A stretch of DNA of 38,875 bases from Selenomonadaceae bacterium. GTDB taxonomy: Bacteria > Bacillota > Negativicutes > Selenomonadales > Selenomonadaceae. Each line of letters begins with the position of its first letter. The stretch's first letter is position 1. The stretch lies in contig JAFSXD010000064.1 in the NCBI GenBank assembly GCA_017444245.1, positions 1 to 38,875 of the forward strand, read 5' to 3'. The notes under the pieces were generated by a model. That model was given only the letters and a program-made list of their open reading frames with translations. It was not told the origin of the DNA and did no database searches. This document shows positions 6,711 to 15,427 of this stretch, one piece after another. The translations under genes and the position numbers were made by a program.

Positions 6711-7658
6711 ATGTTTGAAAATAACGCAATCTGTAAACTTTTGAACATTAAATATCCGATATTTCAAGGCGGCATGGCGTGGATAGGAACGGCTGAATTG
6801 GTCTCCGCAGTCTCCAACGCCGGAGGATTGGGACTTATCGGCGCGGGGCATATGCCGCCGGATATTCTCAAAAAAGAAATTCAGAAATGCAAACAGTGGA
6901 CGGACAAACCTTTTGGCGTGAATATTATGTTGATGTCGCCGTTTGTCAAAGAAGTTATGCAGCTCATGGTTGATGAGCGCGTTCCAGTCGTGACTACCGG
7001 CGCGGGAAATCCCGGCGAATATCTTCCGGCACTTAAAGAAGTCGGCTCAAAAGTTATTCCCGTCGTTGCCAGCGTCGCACTTGCAAAACGGCTTGCCAAA
7101 GGCGGCGTTGACGCGATAATTGCCGAAGGTTGCGAATCGGGCGGACACATTGGAGAAATTTCCACAATGCCGTTAATTCCGCAAGTCGTTGACGCGGTGG
7201 ACGTTCCCGTAATTGCGGCGGGCGGTTTCGCTGATTCTCGTGGCATGGCGGCGGCGTTCGCTCTTGGGGCAAGCGCAATTCAAATGGGTTCGCGTTTCGT
7301 TTTAAGCAATGAATGTATCGCCCATGAAAATTACAAAAATTTTGTGCTCAAGGCAAAAGATCGTTCAACCGTCGTGACAGGCAGAAGTTTAGGTCATCCT
7401 GTCCGCGTTTTGGCAAACAAACTCACGCGAACTTTCCACGAAATGGAAGCGGCGGGCGCGTCCCCTGAAGAGCTTGAAAAACTTGGCGAAGGAAAATTGC
7501 ATCTCGCCACGCACAAAGGTGACGTTGAAAACGGCTCGGTTATGATTGGGCAAATTTCCGGCATGCTTGACGACATTAAACCAGTCAAAGAAATTATTGA
7601 CAGCATCATTAACGGGTTGCCTCAAGCCGTCGCTGAACTTCAACAAAGATATTTGTAA
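6711..7658 (+). CDS. fabK: enoyl-[acyl-carrier-protein] reductase II (FabK)
   Basis: FMN-dependent enoyl-ACP reductase of the nitronate monooxygenase-like TIM-barrel family. It performs the last reduction of fatty-acid elongation and is the triclosan-insensitive alternative to FabI. Seen: YPIFQGGMAW, GLGLIGAGHM, GVNIML, VTTGAGNP, AEGCESGGHIGE (flavin/catalytic His region), AAGGFADSRG and GASAIQMGSRF. At 315 aa it has normal length. ATG 6711 is preceded by AAAGGAG. The fab context (plsX before, fabD after the peptidase pair) favours FabK over a nitronate monooxygenase. Confidence 0.93.
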   Translation: MFENNAICKLLNIKYPIFQGGMAWIGTAELVSAVSNAGGLGLIGAGHMPPDILKKEIQKCKQWTDKPFGVNIMLMSPFVKEVMQLMVDERVPVVTTGAGNPGEYLPALKEVGSKVIPVVASVALAKRLAKGGVDAIIAEGCESGGHIGEISTMPLIPQVVDAVDVPVIAAGGFADSRGMAAAFALGASAIQMGSRFVLSNECIAHENYKNFVLKAKDRSTVVTGRSLGHPVRVLANKLTRTFHEMEAAGASPEELEKLGEGKLHLATHKGDVENGSVMIGQISGMLDDIKPVKEIIDSIINGLPQAVAELQQRYL

Positions 7659-7672
7659 CGGGGGAAAATTTT

Positions 7673-9556
7673 TTGGCAACAGCGGTTGAAACGATTAAAA
7701 CTTTGATGAGCACGTTGAAAAAATATTCAACGGACGAAAGCTATGTTGGAGTTATCGCGCTTGACGATGCAATTCGTACTGCGACAACTTTCACGGACAC
7801 CAACGACGCTATTGACAAATTGACAAAGGCTTTGGGCGACACTGAAACTTACCCCGATACGAATACGCGCTTGCAGAAAGCTACGGGCATGGTTATCGGC
7901 GCGGAAAAAGATTACACGGTAGACACGGGCGCAATTTCGGGCGCGAATGCTGGCGGCAGTGTCGTGAAAAATGCTCAGGATATTGTTCCGGAGAATGGCG
8001 ACTTGTCAACGGCGACTTTGCCAGAGGTGGGCTCAACAGTCCCGATAACCTACACGGGCAACGACGGAAAATCTTTCACCTTCTACGTGAAATATCCCGA
8101 CAGCTTTTCAACCGTAGTTCAAGGATTCGACGAAAAAGACAGAACGAACGGGGAATTAAAAATTATCGATAGCCGCTACTACGTCGACTTGAACACCCTT
8201 GACGAAAATTATTCTCACGAGCGGACTTCCACCAACGAAGACGGCACGACTAAGGTAGTTGCCTCGCCAACCGTCGCGCAAATGAAAGAATCCATTCAGA
8301 CGATTTTGAAGGGGCTGAATACGTACTGGCTGCGTGAAGGCGCGAAACTTGATTATGATTCGCTTGGCTTTGCACTTGACGGGCAGACGATTGAAATTAA
8401 ATTTATCGCGGGCGGAGACACGTTCGACGGATCGGCGGCGATCACTTTTTCGCACAGGAACGATTATCAGCCGTCCAACCACATCATACTGGCAATAGAC
8501 CTTTTCAACTACGGCAACATCAGCCCAACAGACCCTAACGGAAGTACGGAGAACAACGGCGGCGAAGCAAGCATTTATCTGGATCGCGTCCTTGCCCATG
8601 AAATGGTTCATGCGGTTATGCAGTCCAACGGAACTTTGAAAAATGGAATGCCGCAATTTTTCACTGAAGGCGTTGCGGATTTGGTGCAGGGCGACGACGA
8701 TTATAATTCTGAGCAGCGCAAATTTATGATAGAACTTGCGAACAATACGGACACGCTTCAGGAAAGTCTGTCAATGTTGCCGGGAACGGGTTCATCGTAC
8801 GCCTATCCTGCGGGCAACATGCTTTTGCGTTTCATTGCTCAACACAGCCTTGACACTACGGCGATGATTGGCGATTCCGCACAACAACAAACCTTCAGCT
8901 ATTCGACTGGTAGCGGTGTCGTCACTGGCTACAAGGAAGGCGACTTTATCAACTACAATTTGACGGATGGCGCGGCGTTGAGATACGTCGGGGCAACGGC
9001 GATGGGCGATTTTGTTTTCACGGAGTTCACGCAGAATTTTGAGAAGGAAAATACTTTCGTGATCCGTGACGTCCGCGACAAACTTGTAACGCTCAACACT
9101 TCCTACGGCACGGAGTACGCTTACTTGTCCTCAAGCGCGGGAAAAATTGACGGTAGGAATTTCAACAACGGGGAAAACTATCAAGTAATCGTTGGCGCAA
9201 ATTATCTGAACAATTCACTTCACGCGGGCAACAACGGTTCGCAACTTTGGGGCGGATATCGCGGCAATGATGAACTTTTCGGCGGCGCGGGCGAGGACAC
9301 TTTCATGTACGATTTTGACGGCGGCAATGACAAAATCTTCAACGCGGAAAGTCAAGACAAAGTGATTATCTTTGATACTTCGTTGGATCAAATTTCTGCC
9401 GCGCAGATTACGGACGAAGGGTCTTACTTGGTATTTACGGACGGCATGTCTTTAAGTATCTCTGGCAAGCCTGAAACTTTCATTCTTGAAAATGACGAGA
9501 CTTATACGTATTACGCTGCAAATTACGAGACAAAATCTTGGACGCCGCAGAATTAA
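7673..9556 (+). CDS. putative secreted zinc metallopeptidase with RTX-like C-terminus (paralogue 1)
   Basis: A 627-aa protein I do not recognise by name. Seen: no signal peptide; an N-terminal region (1-100, VGVIALDDA, YPDTNTRL) shared with the next gene; a hinge GAISGANAGGS; a middle domain with H309-E310-x-x-H313 (AHEMVHAVM) and E332 (FFTEGVADL), the HExxH...E pattern of gluzincin (peptidase MA-like) enzymes; and an Asp/Gly-rich C-terminus (GYRGNDELFGGAGEDTF, DFDGGNDKI) like RTX calcium-binding repeats. Together these suggest export by a type I system and extracellular proteolysis, but no transporter is in the window. TTG 7673 follows GGGGGA and lies 14 bp after fabK. Substrate unknown. A surface or adhesin protein with an inactive peptidase fold is the main alternative. 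Confidence 0.65.
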   Translation: MATAVETIKTLMSTLKKYSTDESYVGVIALDDAIRTATTFTDTNDAIDKLTKALGDTETYPDTNTRLQKATGMVIGAEKDYTVDTGAISGANAGGSVVKNAQDIVPENGDLSTATLPEVGSTVPITYTGNDGKSFTFYVKYPDSFSTVVQGFDEKDRTNGELKIIDSRYYVDLNTLDENYSHERTSTNEDGTTKVVASPTVAQMKESIQTILKGLNTYWLREGAKLDYDSLGFALDGQTIEIKFIAGGDTFDGSAAITFSHRNDYQPSNHIILAIDLFNYGNISPTDPNGSTENNGGEASIYLDRVLAHEMVHAVMQSNGTLKNGMPQFFTEGVADLVQGDDDYNSEQRKFMIELANNTDTLQESLSMLPGTGSSYAYPAGNMLLRFIAQHSLDTTAMIGDSAQQQTFSYSTGSGVVTGYKEGDFINYNLTDGAALRYVGATAMGDFVFTEFTQNFEKENTFVIRDVRDKLVTLNTSYGTEYAYLSSSAGKIDGRNFNNGENYQVIVGANYLNNSLHAGNNGSQLWGGYRGNDELFGGAGEDTFMYDFDGGNDKIFNAESQDKVIIFDTSLDQISAAQITDEGSYLVFTDGMSLSISGKPETFILENDETYTYYAANYETKSWTPQN

Positions 9557-9584
9557 CGGAGAAAAATTTTTTCAGATGACTTTG

Positions 9585-9610
9585 AATGTGCTATCACCAG
9601 CACATTTTTA
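9585..9610 (+). terminator. hairpin between the two peptidase paralogues
   Basis: AATGTGCT (9585-9592), loop ATCACC, AGCACATT (9599-9606), an 8-bp perfect stem followed by TTTA. The T-run is short, so this may be a partial terminator or an mRNA processing/stability hairpin rather than a full stop. Confidence 0.55.
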
Positions 9611-9628
9611 ATAAGGGGGAAAATTTTT

Positions 9629-11446
9629 TTGGCAACTGCTATTGAAACTGTAAAAAATTTTGTTAGCGTCTTGAAGGATTACGCGCAGGACCCTTCCAAC
9701 GTTGGACGAATCGCGCTTGACGACGCCACCAGAAAGACGACAATTTTTCCAAGTTTTGCGGACGCGGTAAAAGAACTCGAAAGAAAATTGCTTGACACCA
9801 CAACTTACCCCGACACCGATACGCGCTTGCTGAACGCTACGGGCATGGTTCTCGGATCGGAAGACACGGGCGCAATTTCGGGCGCGAATGCTGGCGGCTC
9901 AACCGTAAAGAATGCTGAGGACATTGTTCCCGAAGACGGCGACTTAACCACTGCAACTTTGCCAACGCCTGGTTCAACGACGCAAATCACTTACACGGGC
10001 GAAGACGGCAAAACTTTTTCCTTCAATGTGAAATGGCCAGACAGTTTTACCGCGCTCATCGACAGCAAAGATTTTGTTTTGGGAGTTCCCGACGAATACG
10101 AAAACTATTTAAACCTTTTTTTTGATTCAAACAATCTCCTTGAGTTCGACGATTTGAACACGAGCGACGAAGGAAAACAATTACTCAAAAACGCGGCGGA
10201 AACTATGTTGAAGGCACTGAATACTTACTGGTTTAAAGAAAGTGCTAAACTCGTTTATGATTCTTTCGGGATTGCGCTTGACGGTAAAACAATCGAAGTT
10301 GGATTCATAGGAACGGGTCCTCTCTCGGCGGCGGGGGCAATAACGGCGCAGACTCGTGTAGACGACAAACCCGCTGACAAATCATACATCGTGGTAAACG
10401 TAGTTGGTTTTGCGGGAATAGATTCCGAAAACCCAAACGGTGCCATTCCTATGGCAGACGGCAGTTTTCTTTACTTGGATCGTACCATCGCCCATGAGAT
10501 GGTGCACGCTACAATGCATTCATTGGGACTTATGAAAAAAGACATGCCGCAATTTTTCACGGAAGGCATCGCGGAGGTAGTTGAAGGCGAAGACGATTCC
10601 TCTGCTGGGCGTACTGGAGACATTGCTACGCTCGTCAACGATTCAGATACTTTGCTTGAAAATTTAAATTTTGGCGAAGGCACGGGCTCACATTATGCGT
10701 ATCCTGTTGGCAATATGTTCATGCGTTTTCTGGCTCATCAGAATTTGAACACGACTTCGATTATCGGCGACCCCAACCGAGCGCAGACCTTTGACTACTA
10801 CGGCAACAACGAAGTCATCACAAATTATTCTGAAGCGGACACGATTAATTATCAGGCGAACTTTACTGGAGTTCAGACGCCGAAAAATGGTACAACCTCC
10901 TTTTCTTACGACGACTTGAACATTGACGCGCTTGACGGCAACCAATTAATTCTGCGCGACGTTCGCGGAAAGTTCATGACGTTGAACATGGCGGGCGCAA
11001 ATGTTTACGCTTACATGGCGGAGCACTCAACCGAAGTCAACGGAAATAATTTCAGCGGCGGCAACAATTTTGAAATACTCTTCGGTTCAAATTTCGAAAA
11101 TGACATCATCCGCGCGGGCAATGCAGGCTCGCATCTTTGGGGCGGCATTTCTGGCAACGACGAAATTTTTGGCGGCAATGGGCAGGACACGTTCATTTAC
11201 AATTTCTTGGACGGCAACGACGCAATTCACAACGCGGAAAGTCAAGACGTCGTTTCTTTGCGGAAAATTTCACTTGCAGAGATTTCTGCCGCGCAGATTA
11301 CTGACGACGGAGTTTACATGACTTTCTCGGACGGCGGCAGTTTAAATATTTCTGGCAACCCCGAAACCTTCACGATTGAAAAAAATGGTGCGACTGACAC
11401 TTACAAGGCGGATTACCAGACTAAGAGTTGGACGCAACAAAGTTAA
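9629..11446 (+). CDS. putative secreted zinc metallopeptidase with RTX-like C-terminus (paralogue 2)
   Basis: A 605-aa paralogue of the preceding protein with the same architecture: shared N-terminus (ETVKNF, VGRIALDDA, YPDTDTRLLNATGM), hinge GAISGANAGGS, H289-E290-x-x-H293 (AHEMVHATM) with E312 (FFTEGIAEV) at the same spacing as paralogue 1, and C-terminal GISGNDEIFGGNGQDTF. The C-terminal 30 residues (NPETF...DYQTKSWTQQS) are also conserved and could be a secretion signal. TTG 9629 has the same leader as paralogue 1 (GGGGGAAAATTTT, then TTGGCAAC), so the duplication included the translation start. fabD begins 12 bp after its stop. Divergence is greatest between hinge and active site. Confidence 0.65.
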   Translation: MATAIETVKNFVSVLKDYAQDPSNVGRIALDDATRKTTIFPSFADAVKELERKLLDTTTYPDTDTRLLNATGMVLGSEDTGAISGANAGGSTVKNAEDIVPEDGDLTTATLPTPGSTTQITYTGEDGKTFSFNVKWPDSFTALIDSKDFVLGVPDEYENYLNLFFDSNNLLEFDDLNTSDEGKQLLKNAAETMLKALNTYWFKESAKLVYDSFGIALDGKTIEVGFIGTGPLSAAGAITAQTRVDDKPADKSYIVVNVVGFAGIDSENPNGAIPMADGSFLYLDRTIAHEMVHATMHSLGLMKKDMPQFFTEGIAEVVEGEDDSSAGRTGDIATLVNDSDTLLENLNFGEGTGSHYAYPVGNMFMRFLAHQNLNTTSIIGDPNRAQTFDYYGNNEVITNYSEADTINYQANFTGVQTPKNGTTSFSYDDLNIDALDGNQLILRDVRGKFMTLNMAGANVYAYMAEHSTEVNGNNFSGGNNFEILFGSNFENDIIRAGNAGSHLWGGISGNDEIFGGNGQDTFIYNFLDGNDAIHNAESQDVVSLRKISLAEISAAQITDDGVYMTFSDGGSLNISGNPETFTIEKNGATDTYKADYQTKSWTQQS

Positions 11447-11458
11447 TGAGGAATTTTT

Positions 11459-12394
11459 ATGAGTAAAATTGCTTTTGTTTTTCCGGGTCAAGGCGCGCAG
11501 TTCGTCGGCATGGGGAAGGATTTGTACGAAAAATTTCCCGTCGCAAAAAATTTTTTTGACGAGGCTGATGACGCGCTTGGTTATTCCATAAAAAAAATTT
11601 GTTTTGAAGGCTCGGAAGACGATTTGAAATTGACGGCGAACACCCAGCCTGCAATTTTGGTTGTCAGCGTGATTGTCGCTGAACTTCTCAAGGCGGAAGG
11701 AATCAAACCTGAAGTCGCGGGCGGACACAGTCTCGGAGAATATTCCGCACTCGTCGCCGCTGATTCAATAAAATTTCGTGACGCCGTCGTTTTGGTGCAC
11801 AAACGCGGAACTTTCATGCAAGAAGCCGTTCCCGTCGGCGAAGGTTCAATGGCGGCAATTATCGGACTTGACGAAAAAATTATCGTCGACGCATGCGAAA
11901 AAGCCTCCGACGTCGACGAAGTTCAAGCCGTGAATTTTAATTGTCCCGGTCAAACCGTAATTGCCGGAAAAGTTAAAGGCGTCGAAAAAGCCGTAGAAAT
12001 TTTAAAATCTCTCGGCGCAAAAAAATCCGTGATTCTTCCCGTGAGTGCGCCTTTCCACAGCACTTTGATGAAACCCGCCGCACAAAAACTTTCCGCAGAA
12101 CTCGACAAAATTTCAATCGCTGATGCCGCATTCCCAATCGCCGCAAATTTCAGCGGAGCTCTTGAAACTTCCGCAGACGAAATTAAATCAAACCTCGTCG
12201 CTCAAGCGGATCATCCCGTTAAATGGATCGACTGCGTCAAGTCCATGCAAAATTTTGGTGCGGAAATTTTTGTTGAGTGCGGTCCCGGCAAAACTCTTTC
12301 CAACTTCAATAAACGCATTGATAAGAAAATTAAAAACTTCAACGCGGAAAATGTAGAAACACTTCAAAAAACTATCGACGCTCTGAAAAATTGA
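11459..12394 (+). CDS. fabD: malonyl-CoA:ACP transacylase
   Basis: Loads malonate from CoA onto ACP for fatty-acid elongation. Seen: FVFPGQGAQFVGMG at the N-terminus, the nucleophile S91 in GHSLGEYS, R117-containing KRGTFMQ, H200 in SAPFHSTLM, and a C-terminal VECGPGKTL. At 311 aa it is typical. ATG 11459 follows GAGGA, 12 bp after paralogue 2. It would normally be followed by fabG and acpP; here a RelB/PIN pair follows, with the antitoxin SD overlapping the fabD stop. Confidence 0.96.
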   Translation: MSKIAFVFPGQGAQFVGMGKDLYEKFPVAKNFFDEADDALGYSIKKICFEGSEDDLKLTANTQPAILVVSVIVAELLKAEGIKPEVAGGHSLGEYSALVAADSIKFRDAVVLVHKRGTFMQEAVPVGEGSMAAIIGLDEKIIVDACEKASDVDEVQAVNFNCPGQTVIAGKVKGVEKAVEILKSLGAKKSVILPVSAPFHSTLMKPAAQKLSAELDKISIADAAFPIAANFSGALETSADEIKSNLVAQADHPVKWIDCVKSMQNFGAEIFVECGPGKTLSNFNKRIDKKIKNFNAENVETLQKTIDALKN

Positions 12395-12404
12395 GGTGGT
12401 TTCC

Positions 12405-12701
12405 ATGTCGCAAAGTTTGATTCAGTTGAAAGTGGATTCTGCGCTGAAAAATGAAGTCGAAGAAATATACCAATCTATCGGGCTGGATCTTTCGACGGCA
12501 GTAAAAATGTTTTTGATTCGCTCAAAATTAGTACGCGGACTTCCATTTGAAACAAGTTTACCGGAAAATTTTGTAACTCATCAGCAGGCATTGGACGCCT
12601 TTGAAGGATTGCGTAAGCAAGCGGAAAATCTTCCTGAAATGTCTCTCGAAGATGTTAATGCTGAAATTTCTGCTACCAGAGCTGAACGAAAAGCACGGTG
12701 A
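12405..12701 (+). CDS. RelB/DinJ-family antitoxin
   Basis: A 98-aa acidic protein with the ribbon-helix-helix N-terminus of RelB/DinJ antitoxins (LIQLKVDSALKNEVEEIYQSIGLDLSTAVKMFLIRS) and a variable C-terminus (SLEDVNAEISATRAERKAR) expected to wrap the toxin. These proteins neutralise the toxin and repress their own operon. ATG 12405 is set by GAGGTGG (12394-12400), which overlaps the fabD TGA; GTG 12396 is open but too near the SD. The toxin gene starts 6 bp downstream. RelB/DinJ antitoxins usually pair with RelE/YafQ, so the PIN partner is a less common combination. Confidence 0.8.
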   Translation: MSQSLIQLKVDSALKNEVEEIYQSIGLDLSTAVKMFLIRSKLVRGLPFETSLPENFVTHQQALDAFEGLRKQAENLPEMSLEDVNAEISATRAERKAR

Positions 12702-12707
12702 AATAAA

Positions 12708-13127
12708 ATGCGCTGTTATGCCGTGATTGACACCAATGTTTTAATTTCTGCCGTAATTTCAAAACAATCCGACGCCGCAACAGTGAAAGTTTTGCGAAAA
12801 GTTTTTGACGGCTCAATTTGTCCGATTTACAATTCAAAAATTTTGGAAGAATATAACGAAGTCTTGCGCCGCCCGAAATTTCATCTGCAAGAGCAAACTG
12901 TAGCCGTTGTCATTTCCGCGATTAAGCAGTTTGGCATTGAATTAAATCCAATGACTTCATCCGAAACTATGATTGACGAAGACGACAGAATTTTTTTAGA
13001 TACTGCAATAGCATTTGAAGGCTCGTTTTTGGTTACCGGAAATATGAAACATTTTCCAAACTTGCCGATAGTAGTTTCTCCTAAACAAATGTTAGATTTT
13101 GTAAGTGGTGAGGACAGAAAAATTTGA
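12708..13127 (+). CDS. PIN-domain toxin (COG1569 type)
   Basis: A 139-aa PIN-fold endoribonuclease, the probable toxin of the upstream antitoxin. Seen: D8 and N10 in VIDTNVLISA, E47/E48 in the ILEEYNEVLRRP helix, D92/D93 and D98 in DEDDRIFLDTA, and VTGNMKHF, where the usual VTGD carries N112 in place of Asp. At least three of the acidic metal ligands remain, so activity is plausible. The stop codon TGA overlaps the TTG of hypF by 4 nt (TTGA), so hypF is translationally coupled to a toxin gene. Confidence 0.8.
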   Translation: MRCYAVIDTNVLISAVISKQSDAATVKVLRKVFDGSICPIYNSKILEEYNEVLRRPKFHLQEQTVAVVISAIKQFGIELNPMTSSETMIDEDDRIFLDTAIAFEGSFLVTGNMKHFPNLPIVVSPKQMLDFVSGEDRKI

Positions 13128-15364
13128 CGTTCAACATAAAAATTTTTGGAATTGTTCAAGGCGTCGGCTTTCGACCGTTTGTAAGTCGAACTGCTGACGC
13201 TTTTTCTGTACGCGGGACTGTTGCGAACAAAGGCTCTTACGTCGAAATTATCGCGCAGACTTCGGAAAATATTTTGGAAAAATTTCTTGCCGCAATAAAA
13301 AAAAATTCGCCGCCGCGTTCCAACATTTTGAAAGTCGACGTTACAAAAACTTTTGACGAAAAAAATTTTGCCGACTTTCAAATTGTCGACAGTGAACATG
13401 AAATTGGCGATATTTTTGTTTCGCCTGACATTGCGATTTGCGAAAAATGCGCCGAAGAACTTTTCGACAAAAAAAATCGTCGATACCTGCACCCGTTCAT
13501 AAATTGCACGGCTTGCGGTCCGCGACTTACGATTTTGGAGAATATGCCGTACGATCGCGAACGCACGAGCATGAAAAATTTTCCCATGTGTGACGACTGC
13601 GCGGAAGAATATTTTTCGCCGACTTCGCGCCGTTATGACGCTCAACCGATTTGCTGTAACGAATGCGGTCCGAAAATTTTTTTGCTGAACTCAAATTTGG
13701 AAGGGCACGACGCAATTAAATCTGTCCGAAAAATTTTAGTCGACGGCGGCGTTGTTGCGATTAAAGGGATTGGCGGTTTTCATCTTGCCTGCGATGCGAA
13801 AAATTTTGACGCCGTGCAACGCTTGAGAAATTCTAAAATCCGTCCGACAAAACCTTTTGCCGTGATGTTCAAGAATATTTCTGCCGTTGAAAGTGAATGC
13901 GTCGTTACTCCCGCGCAAAAAAAAATTTTGGACAGCCCGCAAAAACCAATCGTCTTGTTGCAAAAAAAAATTTGTACGACCATTGCCGGAAATGTTGCGC
14001 CGCAAATTAATCGTCTTGGCGCGATGTTGCCTTACACGCCGTTGCACATGCTGATTTTCAGTTTCCCCGACGAAATAAAAAATTTCCCCGACGCGTTGGT
14101 TATGACGAGCGGAAATCCGTCCGGCGTTCCAATTTCGATTGACGACGACGACGCTCAAAAAAATTTCGGCAATTTCTGTGACGTCATACTTACCAACGAC
14201 AGAAAAATTTTGCTCCGCGCGGATGATTCGGTAATGGATTTTATTGGCGATGAACCGTCAATGATTCGTCGAAGTCGCGGTTATGCGCCGTTGCCGATTT
14301 TTTTTGAGGGCAATAAAAAATCCGTGCTGGCTATTGGCGGCGAATTGAAAAATACTTTTTGTCTGGCGAAAAATAATTTGCTGTACGCCTCGCCGTACAT
14401 TGGCGATGTTGGAAATTTGCAAAGTGTTGACGTGCTGAAAAATTCCGTGCGCCGAATGTGTGATTTGCTGGAAATTTCCCCTAAAATTATAATTTGCGAC
14501 AAGCACCCGCGCTATCAATCGTCGAAAGTTGCCGCCGAAATTGCGAAAAATCTTGATGTGCCGCTGGTGAAAATTCAGCATCATTATGCGCACACTTTGA
14601 GTTGCATGGCGGAAAATAATTTTCACGACGAAGTAATTGGCGTTGCCTTCGACGGGACGGGCTACGGCGACGACGGGACGATTTGGGGCGGGGAATTTTT
14701 TATTTGCGACATGAAAAATTATTTGCGCGTCAGTCACTTGGAAAAATTTTTGCAGGCGGGCGGTGATAAATCTGCGCGGGAATGTTGGCGCAGTGCAATT
14801 TCGCTGATGAAAAATTTTGACGTTGACGACGTGGCGAAAAAATTAAATTTGACGAGTCCGCAAAATATTTCTGCACAGAAATTTTTGTTGGAAAATAAAT
14901 TGAATTGCGTTGAATCGACGAGTTGCGGGAGAATTTTTGACGCGGTGAGCGCAGTGCTTGGAATTTGCGCTGTGGCGACGTACGAAGGCGAAGCGGCTAT
15001 GAAATTGCAAGCCGTTGCGGAAAAATCTTTTCTCCCCGCACCCACTTCACTACCGTCTGATTCTTCCGCGCTCTTTGAAGAAATTTTGACGCGCAGGTTG
15101 GAAGGCTGGGACGTTGGGGCGTTGGCGAAATTTTTTCACGAAAGTTTAGCGGAAATTATTTCGGCGGAGTGCGAAAAAATAAAATCGCGTCACGGAATTA
15201 AAACCGTAGCTTTAAGCGGCGGCGTCTTCCAAAATTCTTTGTTGACGGGGTTAACGGCGGAGAAATTAAAATTGCGTGGTTTTAAAGTTTTGCTGAACAA
15301 AATGATTCCGCCAAACGACGGCGGCATTTGCATTGGGCAGGCGGCGTTCGTGAATGGCGACTGA
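13124..15364 (+). CDS. hypF: carbamoyltransferase HypF ([NiFe]-hydrogenase maturation)
   Basis: Makes the thiocarbamate on HypE that becomes the cyanide ligand of [NiFe]-hydrogenase. Domains in order: acylphosphatase-like (1-90, VQGVGFRPFV), two zinc fingers (CEKC...CTACGP and CDDC...CNECGP, about 104-185), a YrdC-like domain (about 200-380, KGIGGFHLACDA, MTSGNPSG) and a Kae1-like domain (about 400-746, IQHHYAH, FDGTGYGDDGTIWGGEF, SGGVFQN). At 746 aa it is full length and intact. TTG 13124 has GGTGAGGA at 9 nt. No other hyp or hydrogenase gene is in the window, so it is an isolated copy. Confidence 0.95.
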   Translation: MTFNIKIFGIVQGVGFRPFVSRTADAFSVRGTVANKGSYVEIIAQTSENILEKFLAAIKKNSPPRSNILKVDVTKTFDEKNFADFQIVDSEHEIGDIFVSPDIAICEKCAEELFDKKNRRYLHPFINCTACGPRLTILENMPYDRERTSMKNFPMCDDCAEEYFSPTSRRYDAQPICCNECGPKIFLLNSNLEGHDAIKSVRKILVDGGVVAIKGIGGFHLACDAKNFDAVQRLRNSKIRPTKPFAVMFKNISAVESECVVTPAQKKILDSPQKPIVLLQKKICTTIAGNVAPQINRLGAMLPYTPLHMLIFSFPDEIKNFPDALVMTSGNPSGVPISIDDDDAQKNFGNFCDVILTNDRKILLRADDSVMDFIGDEPSMIRRSRGYAPLPIFFEGNKKSVLAIGGELKNTFCLAKNNLLYASPYIGDVGNLQSVDVLKNSVRRMCDLLEISPKIIICDKHPRYQSSKVAAEIAKNLDVPLVKIQHHYAHTLSCMAENNFHDEVIGVAFDGTGYGDDGTIWGGEFFICDMKNYLRVSHLEKFLQAGGDKSARECWRSAISLMKNFDVDDVAKKLNLTSPQNISAQKFLLENKLNCVESTSCGRIFDAVSAVLGICAVATYEGEAAMKLQAVAEKSFLPAPTSLPSDSSALFEEILTRRLEGWDVGALAKFFHESLAEIISAECEKIKSRHGIKTVALSGGVFQNSLLTGLTAEKLKLRGFKVLLNKMIPPNDGGICIGQAAFVNGD

Positions 15365-15373
15365 AATTTTTTG

Positions 15374-15401
15374 TTGCTAAAGTCAAAAAAACTGTTATAA
15401 T
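15374..15401 (+). promoter_or_regulatory. promoter of crcB
   Basis: TTGCTA (15374-15379), a 16-bp spacer and TATAAT (15396-15401), with TG one base upstream (extended -10). Confidence 0.6.
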
Positions 15402-15427
15402 TGCGAAAGATTTTTTGTAGAAATTAT

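Noticed and set aside
7673-11446. Insertion sequence or prophage carrying the peptidase pair
   Set aside because: No transposase, integrase, terminal inverted repeats or target duplication were seen around the pair.
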